64,000 nucleotides of DNA from Parvularcula lutaonensis (GCF_014651915.1 NZ_BMXU01000001.1:496001-560000); one strand, 5' to 3'; shown: positions 1 to 8,479, counted from the stretch's first letter. Notes: generated by a model not told the origin, from the sequence alone. Program-made: numbers and translations.

Positions 1-730
1 TTCGAGGCTCGCGCGACGCCTGCGCGCGCTCGGCATGACGACGTTCTACGACTACGTCCTCCACGTACAGAGCAGGGCAGGCCGCGAAGAGCGCGGGCAC
101 CTGATCAATGCGCTGACGACGAACCTCACGCATTTCTTCCGTGAGCCCCATCATTTTGAGACGGCGCGGAAGGAGCTCGTGCCGAAGGCCCTCGAGCAGA
201 CCGAGAAGGGCGGGCGCTTCCGCGTCTGGTCTGCTGGTTGTTCCACCGGGGAAGAGGCCTATTCGCTGGCCATCACGCTTCTCGATGCGGCACCGGAGCT
301 TGGCAAGCGGGACGTGATGATCCTCGGCACGGACATCGACTCAAACGTGGTCGAGAAGGCGACCAAGGGCGCCTATGAGAAGGATATCATCTCGCCGGTA
401 GAGCCGCGCCTGAGGCAGCGCTTCTTCCAGACCGGGTGGGGCCCGAATGCCGACCGCTATGTGGTGGGTGACGAGCTGCGAGCGATCACGCAGTTCAAGG
501 TCCTGAACCTGATGCAGCACTGGCCAATGACAGGGCAGTTCGATGCGATCTTCTGCCGTAATGTCGTCATTTATTTTGACGAGGCGACGAAGTCGGTCCT
601 CTGGGACCGCTATGCGAACATCCTCAAGCCGGGCGGCCTGTTATTCATAGGGCACTCGGAACGCATCGGCGGCAAGGCGCGGGAGCGCTTTGAACCGGCG
701 GGTCTGACGACGTATCGCAAGAAGGGCTGA
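1..730 (+). CDS. cheR: Chemotaxis protein methyltransferase CheR, 5' end outside the window
   Basis: CheR methylates glutamates on chemoreceptors with S-adenosylmethionine in the cytoplasm. The frame is open from base 2, and the residues before the internal Met at base 35 (SRLARRLRALG) resemble the CheR N-terminal helical domain, so the true start lies upstream. Counting from that Met, HFFREP is at 33-38, the SAM-binding loop VWSAGCSTGEEAY at 64-76, the acidic loop GTDIDS at 98-103, FCRNVVIYF at 173-181 and FIGHSE at 204-209. The visible 231 residues plus the missing part fit the family's usual 270-290. A receiver protein follows 131 bases downstream, consistent with a chemotaxis or motility locus cut by the window edge. 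No key residue looks changed. Confidence 0.93.
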   Translation, partial: SRLARRLRALGMTTFYDYVLHVQSRAGREERGHLINALTTNLTHFFREPHHFETARKELVPKALEQTEKGGRFRVWSAGCSTGEEAYSLAITLLDAAPELGKRDVMILGTDIDSNVVEKATKGAYEKDIISPVEPRLRQRFFQTGWGPNADRYVVGDELRAITQFKVLNLMQHWPMTGQFDAIFCRNVVIYFDEATKSVLWDRYANILKPGGLLFIGHSERIGGKARERFEPAGLTTYRKKG

Positions 731-861
731 GAGGCCGTTCGGAGCCATTTTGGTTAGCCGATCGCGGAAATTCTGCGGCCTCTGTCAGGCTCGCATTAAC
801 CCACGGTCGCTAAAGGGTAATTCTGGCCCATCCCTGGGGCCTTGGCAGGAGAGAGCCGAAA

Positions 862-1266
862 ATGTCGCTGGCGAAAGTGCTCAAAGTTCTGGTGGTCGAT
901 GACATGTCGATCAGCCGTGGGCTGATCACGCAGACGCTTGCGTCCGTGGGTATCCAGAACATCCGGTATGCCGAGGACGGCAAGCAGGCCCTCGCGATGA
1001 TGCGTGAGGACCCGGCTCATCTCGTGATCTCCGACTATAACATGCCGAAAATGTCCGGCATCGACCTGCTCTATGCACTGCGCCAGAACCCGAAGACGCA
1101 GAAGGTCGGTTTTATCCTGATTACCGGCAAGGCGACCCGGACGATCCTCGAAGAGGGTGTTCACCTGAAGATGAACAACTACCTACTCAAGCCGTTCGAG
1201 CCGCCGCAGCTCATCAAGGCGATCCAGGACGTGTTCGGACCGCTCGGGGCATCGAAAGCGAGCTAA
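862..1266 (+). CDS. CheY-like single-domain response regulator
   Basis: A stand-alone receiver domain of 134 residues with no output domain, as in CheY proteins that act by docking on a partner. The acidic pocket D13-D14, phosphoacceptor D58 in SDYNMP, T88 in the switch position and K110 in LLKPF are all present. The start is supported by GGAGAG about 10 bases upstream. It follows cheR on the same strand, so a role in chemotaxis is likely, but the gene does not show whether it targets the flagellar motor or another phosphorelay. The 131-base gap upstream contains a loose 8-bp inverted repeat (730-737 with 776-783). Confidence 0.88.
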   Translation: MSLAKVLKVLVVDDMSISRGLITQTLASVGIQNIRYAEDGKQALAMMREDPAHLVISDYNMPKMSGIDLLYALRQNPKTQKVGFILITGKATRTILEEGVHLKMNNYLLKPFEPPQLIKAIQDVFGPLGASKAS

Positions 1267-1327
1267 CGGGCGCGATTGTCCCGGCTGGGGGTCTGGCCTA
1301 GCTTGCCCGGACGCGAAGGGACATCGG

Positions 1328-2452
1328 ATGACCGCGACGGCCTTTGACAGCTTCGAGACCTACAAGGCGCGTAAGCGGTTCCTGAACCTCGACGGGATTC
1401 GCTTTCTCTGCATCTCGGCAGTGATCTGGCACCATGCGGGGATCGAGCTGCCTTTCCTGACGCAGCTGTTCAGCCGAGGGTTCCTGGGCGTCGATTTCTT
1501 CTTTGTGCTGAGCGGTTTCCTCATTACGACGCTGTTGCTGCGTGAGCGGGAACGCAAGGGGCGGGTGAGCTTCCGCGGTTTCTACTGGCGCCGGTTCCTG
1601 CGGATCATCCCTGTCTATTTCTTCGTCGTGACGGCGGTGACGGCCTATTACGGGATCGTGCAGGGACAGGCCGAGGCGCTGGAACGGGCGCCTTATTACT
1701 ACCTCTTCCTGTCGAACTTCATGCAGGGCGATACGCCGCTCCTGGCGCCGACGTGGTCGCTGTCGGTGGAAGAGCAGTACTATGTCCTCTGGCCGCTGCT
1801 TCTCGTGTTGATCCCGGCACGGTGGATCGTGCCGTTCCTACTCGCCATGATCGCGGTCAACGTGCTGATCATCATGGGCGCGTTCGATTTCATCGCCGAG
1901 GAGCCCTATCAGAGGGGGCTTTTCATCCTGACCCTGCCCAATGCTACTTATGCACCCATCCTGATGGGGTCTCTGGCGGCAATCCTGCTCAACCGGAAAG
2001 GCGCCTACGAAGTCTTGGGCCGTTTCCTCGGGCAACGATGGATGGCGCTGGCACTTGGGCTCGCGCTGCTCGTGATGTTCCAGGTGACGCCAGCCGACCT
2101 CAGGGGCCTGCCGAACCTCGCGATCCACCTGACGATGACGGCGATGCTCATCAGCCTTCTGGTGCGCGAAGAGAACCTCCTGAAGCCGTTCCTGAACTTC
2201 GCGCCGGTCGTGCGGGTGGGGGAGATCAGCTACGGGATGTATCTCTACCACCTGATCGGGCTGCATATAGCGACCGTCGGGATGAAGCTCGCAGGTTTCG
2301 AATCGAAGTGGCTGGGCCTCATCGGCATGTTCGCGATCACCTGGGTGATCTCGGAAGTCAGCTACCGGACGCTGGAGGCCGCGTTCCGGTCGTTGCGCGC
2401 CAAGCCGCCCTTCTTCATCGCGCCCTCAACGAAAGTTCAGCCTTCGAGCTGA
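1328..2452 (+). CDS. Acyltransferase 3 (OafA/YrhL-type) membrane protein
   Basis: An integral membrane O-acyltransferase of 374 residues with about ten hydrophobic segments and no periplasmic SGNH domain. Conserved features are the N-terminal R25-(x10)-H36 pair, FFVLSGFLIT near 57-66, FYWRRFLRIIPVYF near 85-98 and TWSLSVEEQYY at 142-152. Members acylate sugars of O-antigen, exopolysaccharide, peptidoglycan or small molecules; the substrate cannot be read from sequence, and neighbours (a receiver protein and dgt) give no hint. Single gene, 61 bases after the response regulator. Confidence 0.85.
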   Translation: MTATAFDSFETYKARKRFLNLDGIRFLCISAVIWHHAGIELPFLTQLFSRGFLGVDFFFVLSGFLITTLLLRERERKGRVSFRGFYWRRFLRIIPVYFFVVTAVTAYYGIVQGQAEALERAPYYYLFLSNFMQGDTPLLAPTWSLSVEEQYYVLWPLLLVLIPARWIVPFLLAMIAVNVLIIMGAFDFIAEEPYQRGLFILTLPNATYAPILMGSLAAILLNRKGAYEVLGRFLGQRWMALALGLALLVMFQVTPADLRGLPNLAIHLTMTAMLISLLVREENLLKPFLNFAPVVRVGEISYGMYLYHLIGLHIATVGMKLAGFESKWLGLIGMFAITWVISEVSYRTLEAAFRSLRAKPPFFIAPSTKVQPSS

Positions 2453-2521
2453 GCACGCTCCCTCGACCGGGGGCATGGAATCATCGAGAAGGTGGGGTGT
2501 TTCCCTTGAGAGATGCCATCT

Positions 2522-3715
2522 ATGCCGCTCGCATTCCCCGCGCCCCTTGCGCCCTTCGCATCGAAGGCCGAGGCGACGCGCGGGCGCCTTCATCCTGAAG
2601 AAGAAAGCTCCGGGCGGACGCCATTCCAGCGCGACCGCGACCGGGTCCTGCACACCGTCGCCTTCCGCCGCCTGAAGCACAAGACGCAGGTCTTCGTCTT
2701 CCATGAGGGGGATCACTACCGCACCCGGCTGACCCACAGCCTCGAAGTCAGCCAGATCGCGCGGGCGATGGCCCGGACCCTGAAACTCGACGAGGATCTC
2801 GCGGAAGTCGTTGCGCTGGGCCATGACCTCGGCCACCCGGCCTTCGGGCATACCGGAGAGGATGTCCTGATCGAGATGATGGAAGGGGCAGGGGGCTTCG
2901 ACCACAATGCGCAGACCCTCCGTCTGCTGACCAAGCTCGAGCGCCAGCACGGGGCCTATCCGGGGCTGAACCTGACCTGGGAGGCGCTCGAAGGGACCGT
3001 GAAGCATAACGGCCCGCTGATCGGTGAGCACCGGACCAAGGACAAGCCGCTGCCGCTGGCGATCGAGGAATATGCCGAGAAACACGATCTGTGGCTGCAC
3101 GCCTGGCCGAGCCTCGAGGCACAGCTTGCGGCGCTGTCAGATGATATCGCCTATAACAATCACGATTGCGACGATGGCCTGCGGGCAGGGCTCATCACTT
3201 TTGACGAAGCGATGGACGTGCCTCTCATCGGCCCGGCGCTCCATGCAGCGCAGAAGGACTGGCCCGGCGAGCCGCGGGAGGTGCAGATCGCCGAGGCGGT
3301 ATCGAGCCTGATCGGCCGGATGGTCGCCGATGTGCTGGGCGAGACGCGGGCGCGACTCGAGGCCCTCAACCCTCAGTCAGCGGACGATATTCGTCTTGCA
3401 GGCAGGGCGACGGCTGCATTCTCGGAAGGGATGACCGAGGAGCTCAAGGTCTTGCGCGGCTTTCTCTTCGAGCGGGTCTACCGGCATTACAAGGTCAACC
3501 AGGTGCGCAGCCAGGCCAAGCGAATCGTCCGTGACCTGTTCGTGCTCTTCCGGGACGAGCCGGAGGTCCTGCCGCCAGCGTGGTTCGAACGGCAGAGGGG
3601 CGAAAGCATGCAGAAGCGCAAGCGCGTCATCTGCGATTACATTGCTGGCATGACCGACCGTTATGCCATCCATGAGCACAAGCGGCTCTTTGATCTCTCG
3701 CGAAGTTTCATCTGA
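2522..3715 (+). CDS. dgt: Deoxyguanosinetriphosphate triphosphohydrolase-like protein
   Basis: An HD-superfamily dNTP triphosphohydrolase that releases a deoxynucleoside and triphosphate and so tunes dNTP pools. From the chosen start, the HD residues are seen as TRLTHSLEV (H72) and the doublet H101-D102 in ALGHDLGHPAFGHTGED; the later metal ligand lies in SDDIAYNNHDCDDG. Length (397) suits the short, type 2 dGTPase-like family. ATG 2522 is preferred because GAGAG lies 9 bases upstream; ATG 2513, three codons earlier, is nearly on top of that motif. In many alphaproteobacteria argS follows directly; here a SPOR gene follows after 62 bases instead. Confidence 0.9.
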   Translation: MPLAFPAPLAPFASKAEATRGRLHPEEESSGRTPFQRDRDRVLHTVAFRRLKHKTQVFVFHEGDHYRTRLTHSLEVSQIARAMARTLKLDEDLAEVVALGHDLGHPAFGHTGEDVLIEMMEGAGGFDHNAQTLRLLTKLERQHGAYPGLNLTWEALEGTVKHNGPLIGEHRTKDKPLPLAIEEYAEKHDLWLHAWPSLEAQLAALSDDIAYNNHDCDDGLRAGLITFDEAMDVPLIGPALHAAQKDWPGEPREVQIAEAVSSLIGRMVADVLGETRARLEALNPQSADDIRLAGRATAAFSEGMTEELKVLRGFLFERVYRHYKVNQVRSQAKRIVRDLFVLFRDEPEVLPPAWFERQRGESMQKRKRVICDYIAGMTDRYAIHEHKRLFDLSRSFI

Positions 3716-3777
3716 TGGTTAACAGCGTCTTTACCAATGGCGCGCGAAAGCCTTAACCGAGCGGAAAGGAAATCCCG

Positions 3778-4626
3778 ATGTCCAGCACGGTGGCCAATGT
3801 GAACGACATTCTGGAAGAAGACGAAGGCGGCCTGTCCGGCTTCACGATTCTCGCCATTCTCGCGACCCTCGTCGCGGTTTTCATTCTCGTGGTCTTCTAC
3901 GCCTATCGCCAGGGCAAGGCGTCTGCGATCGCGGCGAGCGAACAGCTCCCGGTCGTGGCCGCGGATCCCTCGCCGGTGGCCGAAGACATTCCCCTCGACG
4001 TGACCCGTGAAGGGGCGCGGCAGGAGGTCTATGACCGGGTGTCCGGCGCCGTCGATACGCGGGTCGTGACCTCGGAAGACCCCGCGCGCGATGCCCTTGA
4101 TGGCTATTCCGGCGCGCCGAGCAGCATGTTGCCGCAATCGGGCACGCTGGCGAGCGCGGACGAGCCTGCCGATGATCCGGTCGTCACCGCGATGACCCAG
4201 ACCTCCGAGCCTGAGCGCCCCGTCACCCCACCGAGCCAGAAGCCTGCTACCCAGGCATCGGCTCCAGCCCAGTTGCAAACCCGCACGGCCGAACGCCAGA
4301 CCCCGATCCGTGCGACCACGACGCCGGAGCGCCCTGCGACGACCGAGGCGGCAAGCGCCACCACGGTGTCCGCCCTCGCAGGCACCCACGTCGTGCAGGT
4401 CGGTGCGTTCCCCTCCACGCAGGCCGCCTACGACCATTTCGACAGCCTCTCGAGACGCATGGGCACGCTGCTCGCCGACAAGAGGCCCGACGTGCAGGTG
4501 GCCGAGGTCAATGGGCGGACTTACCACCGCCTCCGCATCGGCCCGTTCGATTCCAAGGCCGCGGCACAGAATTACTGCGCGCAGCTCAAGAACCGTGGTC
4601 AGGACTGCCTGGTTCGCGGAGTTTAA
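3778..4626 (+). CDS. SPOR-domain inner-membrane protein
   Basis: A bitopic protein: short cytoplasmic N-terminus, one membrane helix at about 21-43, a long Pro/Ala/Thr-rich periplasmic linker (about 45-200) and a C-terminal SPOR domain (about 201-282, opening THVVQVGAF and containing RLRIGPF). SPOR domains bind denuded glycan strands at the septum, so the likely role is in cell division or cell-wall remodelling. Two cysteines (C267 and C277) near the end may form a disulfide. The start has GGAAAGGAA upstream. The 62-base upstream gap holds TTAA-N7-TTTA (3719-3733), one mismatch from a CtrA site. It precedes scpA, but nagZ, commonly between the two, is absent. Confidence 0.87.
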   Translation: MSSTVANVNDILEEDEGGLSGFTILAILATLVAVFILVVFYAYRQGKASAIAASEQLPVVAADPSPVAEDIPLDVTREGARQEVYDRVSGAVDTRVVTSEDPARDALDGYSGAPSSMLPQSGTLASADEPADDPVVTAMTQTSEPERPVTPPSQKPATQASAPAQLQTRTAERQTPIRATTTPERPATTEAASATTVSALAGTHVVQVGAFPSTQAAYDHFDSLSRRMGTLLADKRPDVQVAEVNGRTYHRLRIGPFDSKAAAQNYCAQLKNRGQDCLVRGV

Positions 4627-4631
4627 TGAGA

Positions 4632-4670
4632 CAGCGGGAGGCGACTCGGCTTAGCTGATCCTTCCCGCTG
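4632..4670 (+). terminator. Inverted repeat between SPOR gene and scpA, possible attenuator
   Basis: An 8-bp perfect stem, CAGCGGGA (4632-4639) with TCCCGCTG (4663-4670), plus two more GC pairs across a bulge. It is followed by ATTTGAAAG, not a clean T-run. It could partly end SPOR transcription before scpA or protect the upstream 3' end. Confidence 0.35.
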
Positions 4671-4686
4671 ATTTGAAAGAGAAAGC

Positions 4687-5460
4687 GTGTTCGACGATCA
4701 GGTTCCCGATTTCGAGGAAGACGCCGGCCGGAGCGATCCGACCGAAACCCTGATCCTTCGCCTCGAAGGCTATGAAGGCCCGCTCGATGCGCTCCTGGAT
4801 CTCGCCCACCGCCAGAAAGTGGATCTGCGCGAGATTTCGGTTCTCGCACTGGCCCAGCAATATATCGAGTTCGTCGAGGAGGCGCGGTCACGGAACCTGC
4901 AACTCGCCGCCGACTATCTCGTCATGGCGAGCTGGCTGACCTACCTCAAGACGCGCCTGCTTCTTCCCAAGCAGGAGGGGGATGAAGAGCTCTCCGGCGA
5001 GGAAATCGCCGCGCTGCTCGCCCACCGCCTGCAAAGGCTGGACGCGATGCGGAAGGCCGCGCGGGCCCTGACCGGGCGGCGGCTCCTTGGCCGGGACATC
5101 TTCCCCCGAGGCGTGCGCGGGACGGAAATTCGCCGGACGACCCACACGGCGGCGGAGCTTTTCGACCTGCTGCAGGCCTACTCCAACCAGCGCTTGCGCG
5201 CCGCGCCGCCCGAGAAGCGGGCCGACCCGATCCCGCTGTTCCGTATCGAAGAGGCGCGGGACGAGCTGAAGACGGCGCTCACCGAGAACGATGACTGGTT
5301 CGAGCTGACCGGGATATCGAGCCGGCGGGACTTCGACGCGCCGCGTGGCTCGGTTGTCGCCTCGACGTTCACCGCTGCGCTCGAGGCCGGCCGGGACGGC
5401 CATGCCGCGCTGCGACAGGACCAAGCTTTCGACCCGATCTTCGTGAGGGCCGCAAAATGA
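4687..5460 (+). CDS. scpA: Segregation and condensation protein A
   Basis: The kleisin subunit that bridges SMC heads in the bacterial condensin and recruits ScpB. The diagnostic N-terminal stretch LEGYEGPLDALLDLAHRQKVDL is followed by ISVLALAQQYI and by DYLVMASWLTYLKTRLLLP. Length 257 is normal. The start is GTG with a GAAAGAGAAAG purine run just upstream. Its TGA overlaps the scpB ATG by four bases (ATGA), so translation of the two is probably coupled and subunit ratios fixed. Confidence 0.93.
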   Translation: MFDDQVPDFEEDAGRSDPTETLILRLEGYEGPLDALLDLAHRQKVDLREISVLALAQQYIEFVEEARSRNLQLAADYLVMASWLTYLKTRLLLPKQEGDEELSGEEIAALLAHRLQRLDAMRKAARALTGRRLLGRDIFPRGVRGTEIRRTTHTAAELFDLLQAYSNQRLRAAPPEKRADPIPLFRIEEARDELKTALTENDDWFELTGISSRRDFDAPRGSVVASTFTAALEAGRDGHAALRQDQAFDPIFVRAAK

Positions 5461-6128
5461 ACGCACTCCAGCCGATTGAAGCCGCCGACGAGGCCGAGGC
5501 GCCGCTCGACCTGCAGGACGAGGCCATTGCCGACGCCCAGCGCTTGCGCCGGATCGAGGCGCTGCTCTTCGCATCCCCTGAACCGCTGAGTGAAAACCTC
5601 ATTGCGGACAGGGTGCCTGGCGGCGCCGTGAAGCCTCTGCTCGAGGAACTCCAAGAGCTTTACAAGGACCGCGGCATCAACCTGCGCAAGGTGGCGAACC
5701 GATGGCAATTCGTGACGGCCGAAGACTGCGCCGAGGTCTTGGTTACGACTCAGGAGACGACAAGGAAGCTGTCGCGTCCGGCTCTCGAGACCCTTGCGAT
5801 CATTGCTTATCACCAGCCCTGCAGCCGCGCGGATATCGAAGATGTCCGCGGTGTGTCCGTGTCCAAGGGATCCCTCGACCAGCTCATGCAGCTTGGCTGG
5901 GTCAAGATGCGGGGCCGCCGCGATGCGCCCGGCCGCCCGTTGCTCTACGGCACGACACCGGCCTTCCTTGAGCACTTCGACCTCGAATCCATCGGAGACT
6001 TGCCAGGTCTTCAGGATTTGAAAGCCCAAGGTCTGCTAGAGGGCACCCTGCCGCCGGGCTTCGACGTCCCGCGCCCCACGGATGCCGTGGATGGCGAAGA
6101 CGAGGACGAAGACAGCTACGACGGTTGA
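5457..6128 (+). CDS. scpB: Segregation and condensation protein B
   Basis: The dimeric winged-helix partner of ScpA in the SMC-ScpAB condensin complex. RRIEALLFASPEPLS opens the first winged helix near residue 24, and the second carries LETLAIIAYHQPCSRADIEDVRGV and GRPLLYGTT. The C-terminal tail is acidic (DGEDEDEDSYDG), common in this family. It overlaps scpA by four bases and is followed after 61 bases by tatA in the same direction, the standard alphaproteobacterial order. Confidence 0.93.
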   Translation: MNALQPIEAADEAEAPLDLQDEAIADAQRLRRIEALLFASPEPLSENLIADRVPGGAVKPLLEELQELYKDRGINLRKVANRWQFVTAEDCAEVLVTTQETTRKLSRPALETLAIIAYHQPCSRADIEDVRGVSVSKGSLDQLMQLGWVKMRGRRDAPGRPLLYGTTPAFLEHFDLESIGDLPGLQDLKAQGLLEGTLPPGFDVPRPTDAVDGEDEDEDSYDG

Positions 6129-6189
6129 TGTCGGTAGGCCTTCGGCGCAGGAGGCCTTGTCCACTCTGATGAGTGCTTAAGGAGGCTCT

Positions 6190-6426
6190 ATGGCGATCGG
6201 GCCGTGGCAAATCGCGATAATTCTGGTGCTGGTGCTTCTCCTGTTCGGGGGACGAGGCCGCATTTCCTCGATGATGGGCGACCTTGCGAAGGGCATCAAA
6301 TCCTTCCGCTCGGGCCTCGCTGACGACAGCGATGACGAGAAGCCTGCGGGTGCGACCTCGTCGCTCGAATCGAAGCCCGTCGAGCCGGTGACGACCGACG
6401 AGAAAGAGCGCACGAAGGCTGAATAA
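6190..6426 (+). CDS. tatA: Twin-arginine translocase subunit TatA
   Basis: The pore-forming or membrane-thinning component of the Tat pathway, which exports folded proteins. Residues 5-18 form the short membrane helix, followed by the F19-G20 hinge and an amphipathic helix ([15 protein letters not shown]). The charged C-terminal tail is usual; 78 residues is standard. AAGGAG lies 7 bases before the ATG. The stop and the tatB start share one base (TAATG). A likely client in this window is the Tat-signal DUF1501 protein at 62.5 kb. Confidence 0.93.
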   Translation: MAIGPWQIAIILVLVLLLFGGRGRISSMMGDLAKGIKSFRSGLADDSDDEKPAGATSSLESKPVEPVTTDEKERTKAE

Positions 6427-6842
6427 TGAGCCTCGTTCCGCAGCTCGGCCTGCCGGAGATCCTGGTGCTGGCCATGCTGGCCCTCCTGGTAATCGGGCCG
6501 AAGGACCTCCCCAAATTTCTCCACTCCGTCGGCAAGATGGTGGGCAAGATCCGCCGCCTGGCCGATGAATTCCGTGCAGGGATCAGCCAGATGGCGCGCG
6601 AAGCCGAGATGGAAGAGATGCGCAGGGAAATCGAGGAACTGAAGAAAACAGCGGGTGCTGATGACGTCCAGAAAGCCTTCCGCGACCTCGAAAGCGATGT
6701 GAACAGCGCTGTCAGCGTGGCCTCCTCGCGACCGCACCCCCATGACGAGCATCCTCCGCATGAGGGGGAAGAGCAGGCCGGAAGCGATGGCGCCCCGGAG
6801 CCGGAACCCGGTGCGAAGACGTCCGAGGGCACGCATGGCTGA
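6426..6842 (+). CDS. tatB: Twin-arginine translocase subunit TatB
   Basis: Works with TatC in the receptor complex that recognises twin-arginine signal peptides. The N-terminal helix LPEILVLAMLALLVIGPKDLP carries the E-x9-GPKxLP pattern typical of TatB, followed by a long amphipathic, partly coiled segment (to about residue 80) and a charged tail rich in His, Glu and Pro. Length 138. It overlaps tatC by eight bases, so translation is probably coupled. Confidence 0.92.
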   Translation: MSLVPQLGLPEILVLAMLALLVIGPKDLPKFLHSVGKMVGKIRRLADEFRAGISQMAREAEMEEMRREIEELKKTAGADDVQKAFRDLESDVNSAVSVASSRPHPHDEHPPHEGEEQAGSDGAPEPEPGAKTSEGTHG

Positions 6843-7671
6843 TAACGTTCCGCAACCGGACATTATCGACGCGCGAGACGGTGCCGACGAGATCGAGCAG
6901 AGCCGCGCGCCGCTGATGGAGCACCTGATCGAACTGCGCGCGCGGCTGATGATTATCGTCGGTGCTTTGGCAGCAGCCTTCGTTCTCTGCTTCCTCGTCA
7001 GTGCGCCGCTCTACAATTGGCTGACGCTGCCCTTCGTCAATGCTGTGACCGCGGCAGGACAGGAGACGGCGGTCCTGAATTACGCCCCGCTCGAGCTGTT
7101 CTTCAGCCGGATCAAGCTGAGCTTCTTCGCGGCGCTCATGGCATCCTTCCCGATCACGGCCTGGCAGATCTATGCCTTCGTGGCGCCCGGTCTTTACAAG
7201 TCGGAGAAGCGGGCGGTGCTGCCGTTCCTTTTCGCCATGCCCGTGCTGTTCGCGATGGGGATCGCGCTGGTGCACGTCATGGTCCTGCCCATGGTGCTCG
7301 ATTTCGCGCTCGGTATCGAAGCGGGGACCGAGGCGGGCGCGCCTGCGAACTACAATCTCTTCGTGAAGGTGGGTGAGTATCTGAGCCTCGCTATCGCGCT
7401 GATGGTCGGGTTCGGATTCGCCTTCCAGCTTCCGGTGGTGCTGATGCTGCTGGGGCAGGCGGGGCTGATCTCGGCGGAGTTCCTGTCGCGCAACCGCCGC
7501 TATGCAATTGTCATCATCTTCCTCGTCGCCGCCTTCCTGACGCCGCCGGACCCGATGAGCCAGATCGCCCTCGGCGGGACTATTCTGGTTCTCTACGAGC
7601 TCTCCATTTGGGGCGTGCGCTGGACGCAAAGAAAAAGGGGCCCAGTGGCCCCTGAAACAAGCGCTGGTTGA
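6835..7671 (+). CDS. tatC: Twin-arginine translocase subunit TatC
   Basis: The polytopic receptor for twin-arginine signal peptides, with six predicted membrane helices. The conserved N-terminal LMEHLIELRARL (about 24-35) and the periplasmic loop containing LELFFSRIKLS are present, as is FLTPPDPMSQ near the C-terminus. I start it at ATG 6835 (MADNVPQP), which gives 278 residues; the frame is open further upstream inside tatB but without family similarity. Its last codons overlap a hairpin that can end mucR transcription from the other strand. Confidence 0.93.
   Translation: MADNVPQPDIIDARDGADEIEQSRAPLMEHLIELRARLMIIVGALAAAFVLCFLVSAPLYNWLTLPFVNAVTAAGQETAVLNYAPLELFFSRIKLSFFAALMASFPITAWQIYAFVAPGLYKSEKRAVLPFLFAMPVLFAMGIALVHVMVLPMVLDFALGIEAGTEAGAPANYNLFVKVGEYLSLAIALMVGFGFAFQLPVVLMLLGQAGLISAEFLSRNRRYAIVIIFLVAAFLTPPDPMSQIALGGTILVLYELSIWGVRWTQRKRGPVAPETSAG
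7632..7652 (-). terminator. Rho-independent terminator for mucR, inside the tatC 3' end
   Basis: Read on the minus strand, a GGGGCC/GGCCCC stem (7652-7647 with 7642-7637, four-base loop) is followed at once by five T (7636-7632), then C and three more T. It lies 88 bases beyond the mucR stop and is embedded in the last coding codons of tatC. Confidence 0.6.
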
Positions 7672-7689
7672 ACCAGCTTGATTGTTTTC
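7663..7689 (+). terminator. Terminator of the tatABC transcript
   Basis: Stem GCTGG (7663-7667) with CCAGC (7673-7677), extended by TT/AA, straddles the tatC stop codon and is followed by TTGATTGTTTTC. The stem is short but the T-rich tract is clear. Confidence 0.5.
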
Positions 7690-7739
7690 AATTAAAAGCG
7701 GCCAGCAGCTGAGGCGGCTGGCCTGATCAGGGCACTGCC

Positions 7740-8210
7740 TTACGCGGCCGAGGCTTTCTTGCGGCCACCGCGCTTGGTCGCGGCCTTGCGGCCACCTTGG
7801 GTGCCGAGGCCGATTTGCTTGGCGAATTCCGACCGGCGCTTGGCGTAGTTCGGAGCGACCATCGGGTAGTCAGCCGGCAGGTTCCATTTGCGGCGATATT
7901 CTTCGGGGCTGAGATTGTACTGCGTGCGCAAGTAGCGTTTCAGCATTTTCAGCTTCTTACCGTCCTCGAGGCAGATCAGGTAATCGTCGGTGATCGACTT
8001 CTTCACCGGAACGGCCGGCTTCTGCTGGACCTCTTCTTCCTTGGCGGTGCCGCCGAGGTTGCTCAGCGTCTGAAAGGTGTTTTGCAGCAGCTCTTGGAGT
8101 TGATCAGCAGGGACCGAATTGTTGCTGACGAAAGCGGCGACGATGTCGGTGGTCAGCGCAAGAGTTTCGGAGGTGTCGATGACATCCTGCTGAGTGGTAT
8201 TGTCTGTCAT
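7740..8210 (-). CDS. mucR: MucR/Ros-family transcriptional regulator lacking its zinc ligands
   Basis: A 156-residue DNA-binding regulator of the Ros/MucR family, which acts as a global H-NS-like silencer in alphaproteobacteria. The family block runs from about 77 to 136 (CLEDGKKLKMLKRYL, then YNLSPEEYRRKWNLPADYP and APNYAKRRSEFAKQIGLG), with a Lys/Arg-rich tail. In Ros the metal site is Cys-x2-Cys-x9-His-x3-4-His. Here those positions are C80, D83, Y93 and Q97/Y98, so both histidines are gone. The start at 8210 is set by AAGGA seven bases upstream; the frame is open further out without similarity. It is divergent from glyA; the 269-base gap must hold both promoters. A terminator lies inside tatC. 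Confidence 0.87.
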   Translation of the reverse strand: MTDNTTQQDVIDTSETLALTTDIVAAFVSNNSVPADQLQELLQNTFQTLSNLGGTAKEEEVQQKPAVPVKKSITDDYLICLEDGKKLKMLKRYLRTQYNLSPEEYRRKWNLPADYPMVAPNYAKRRSEFAKQIGLGTQGGRKAATKRGGRKKASAA

Positions 8211-8479
8211 TTTAAGTCCTTGAGGGGTCATTTGTTTGGGCGCTTTGCGTACAGGTAGAACGAATTCCTGTTCATTACGCCTCATTTTGATCTAGGGCGC
8301 TTAGAGAGCTTTGACTGCCCTGCCAAGAACAAAATCGCGTAAAGGTACTGCACTGTTGAAACTCAATTGGGTGACAGCGAAGTGTTCGCAGGTGCCAAAA
8401 ATTGAGACGTTGCGACCCCTTCCAGATGAAGGCGGACGGGCGTAGGGACCGCATGACGACGAAAGGTGCTCAAGTCCCG

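Noticed and set aside
3719-3733. TTAA-N7-TTTA before the SPOR gene as a CtrA site
   Set aside because: One mismatch in the core; kept only as a note in the SPOR entry.
8211-8479. A riboswitch or small gene in the mucR-glyA gap
   Set aside because: I could not recognise a known riboswitch core, a ribosome-site-preceded frame or a convincing -35/-10 pair; only promoters are expected.
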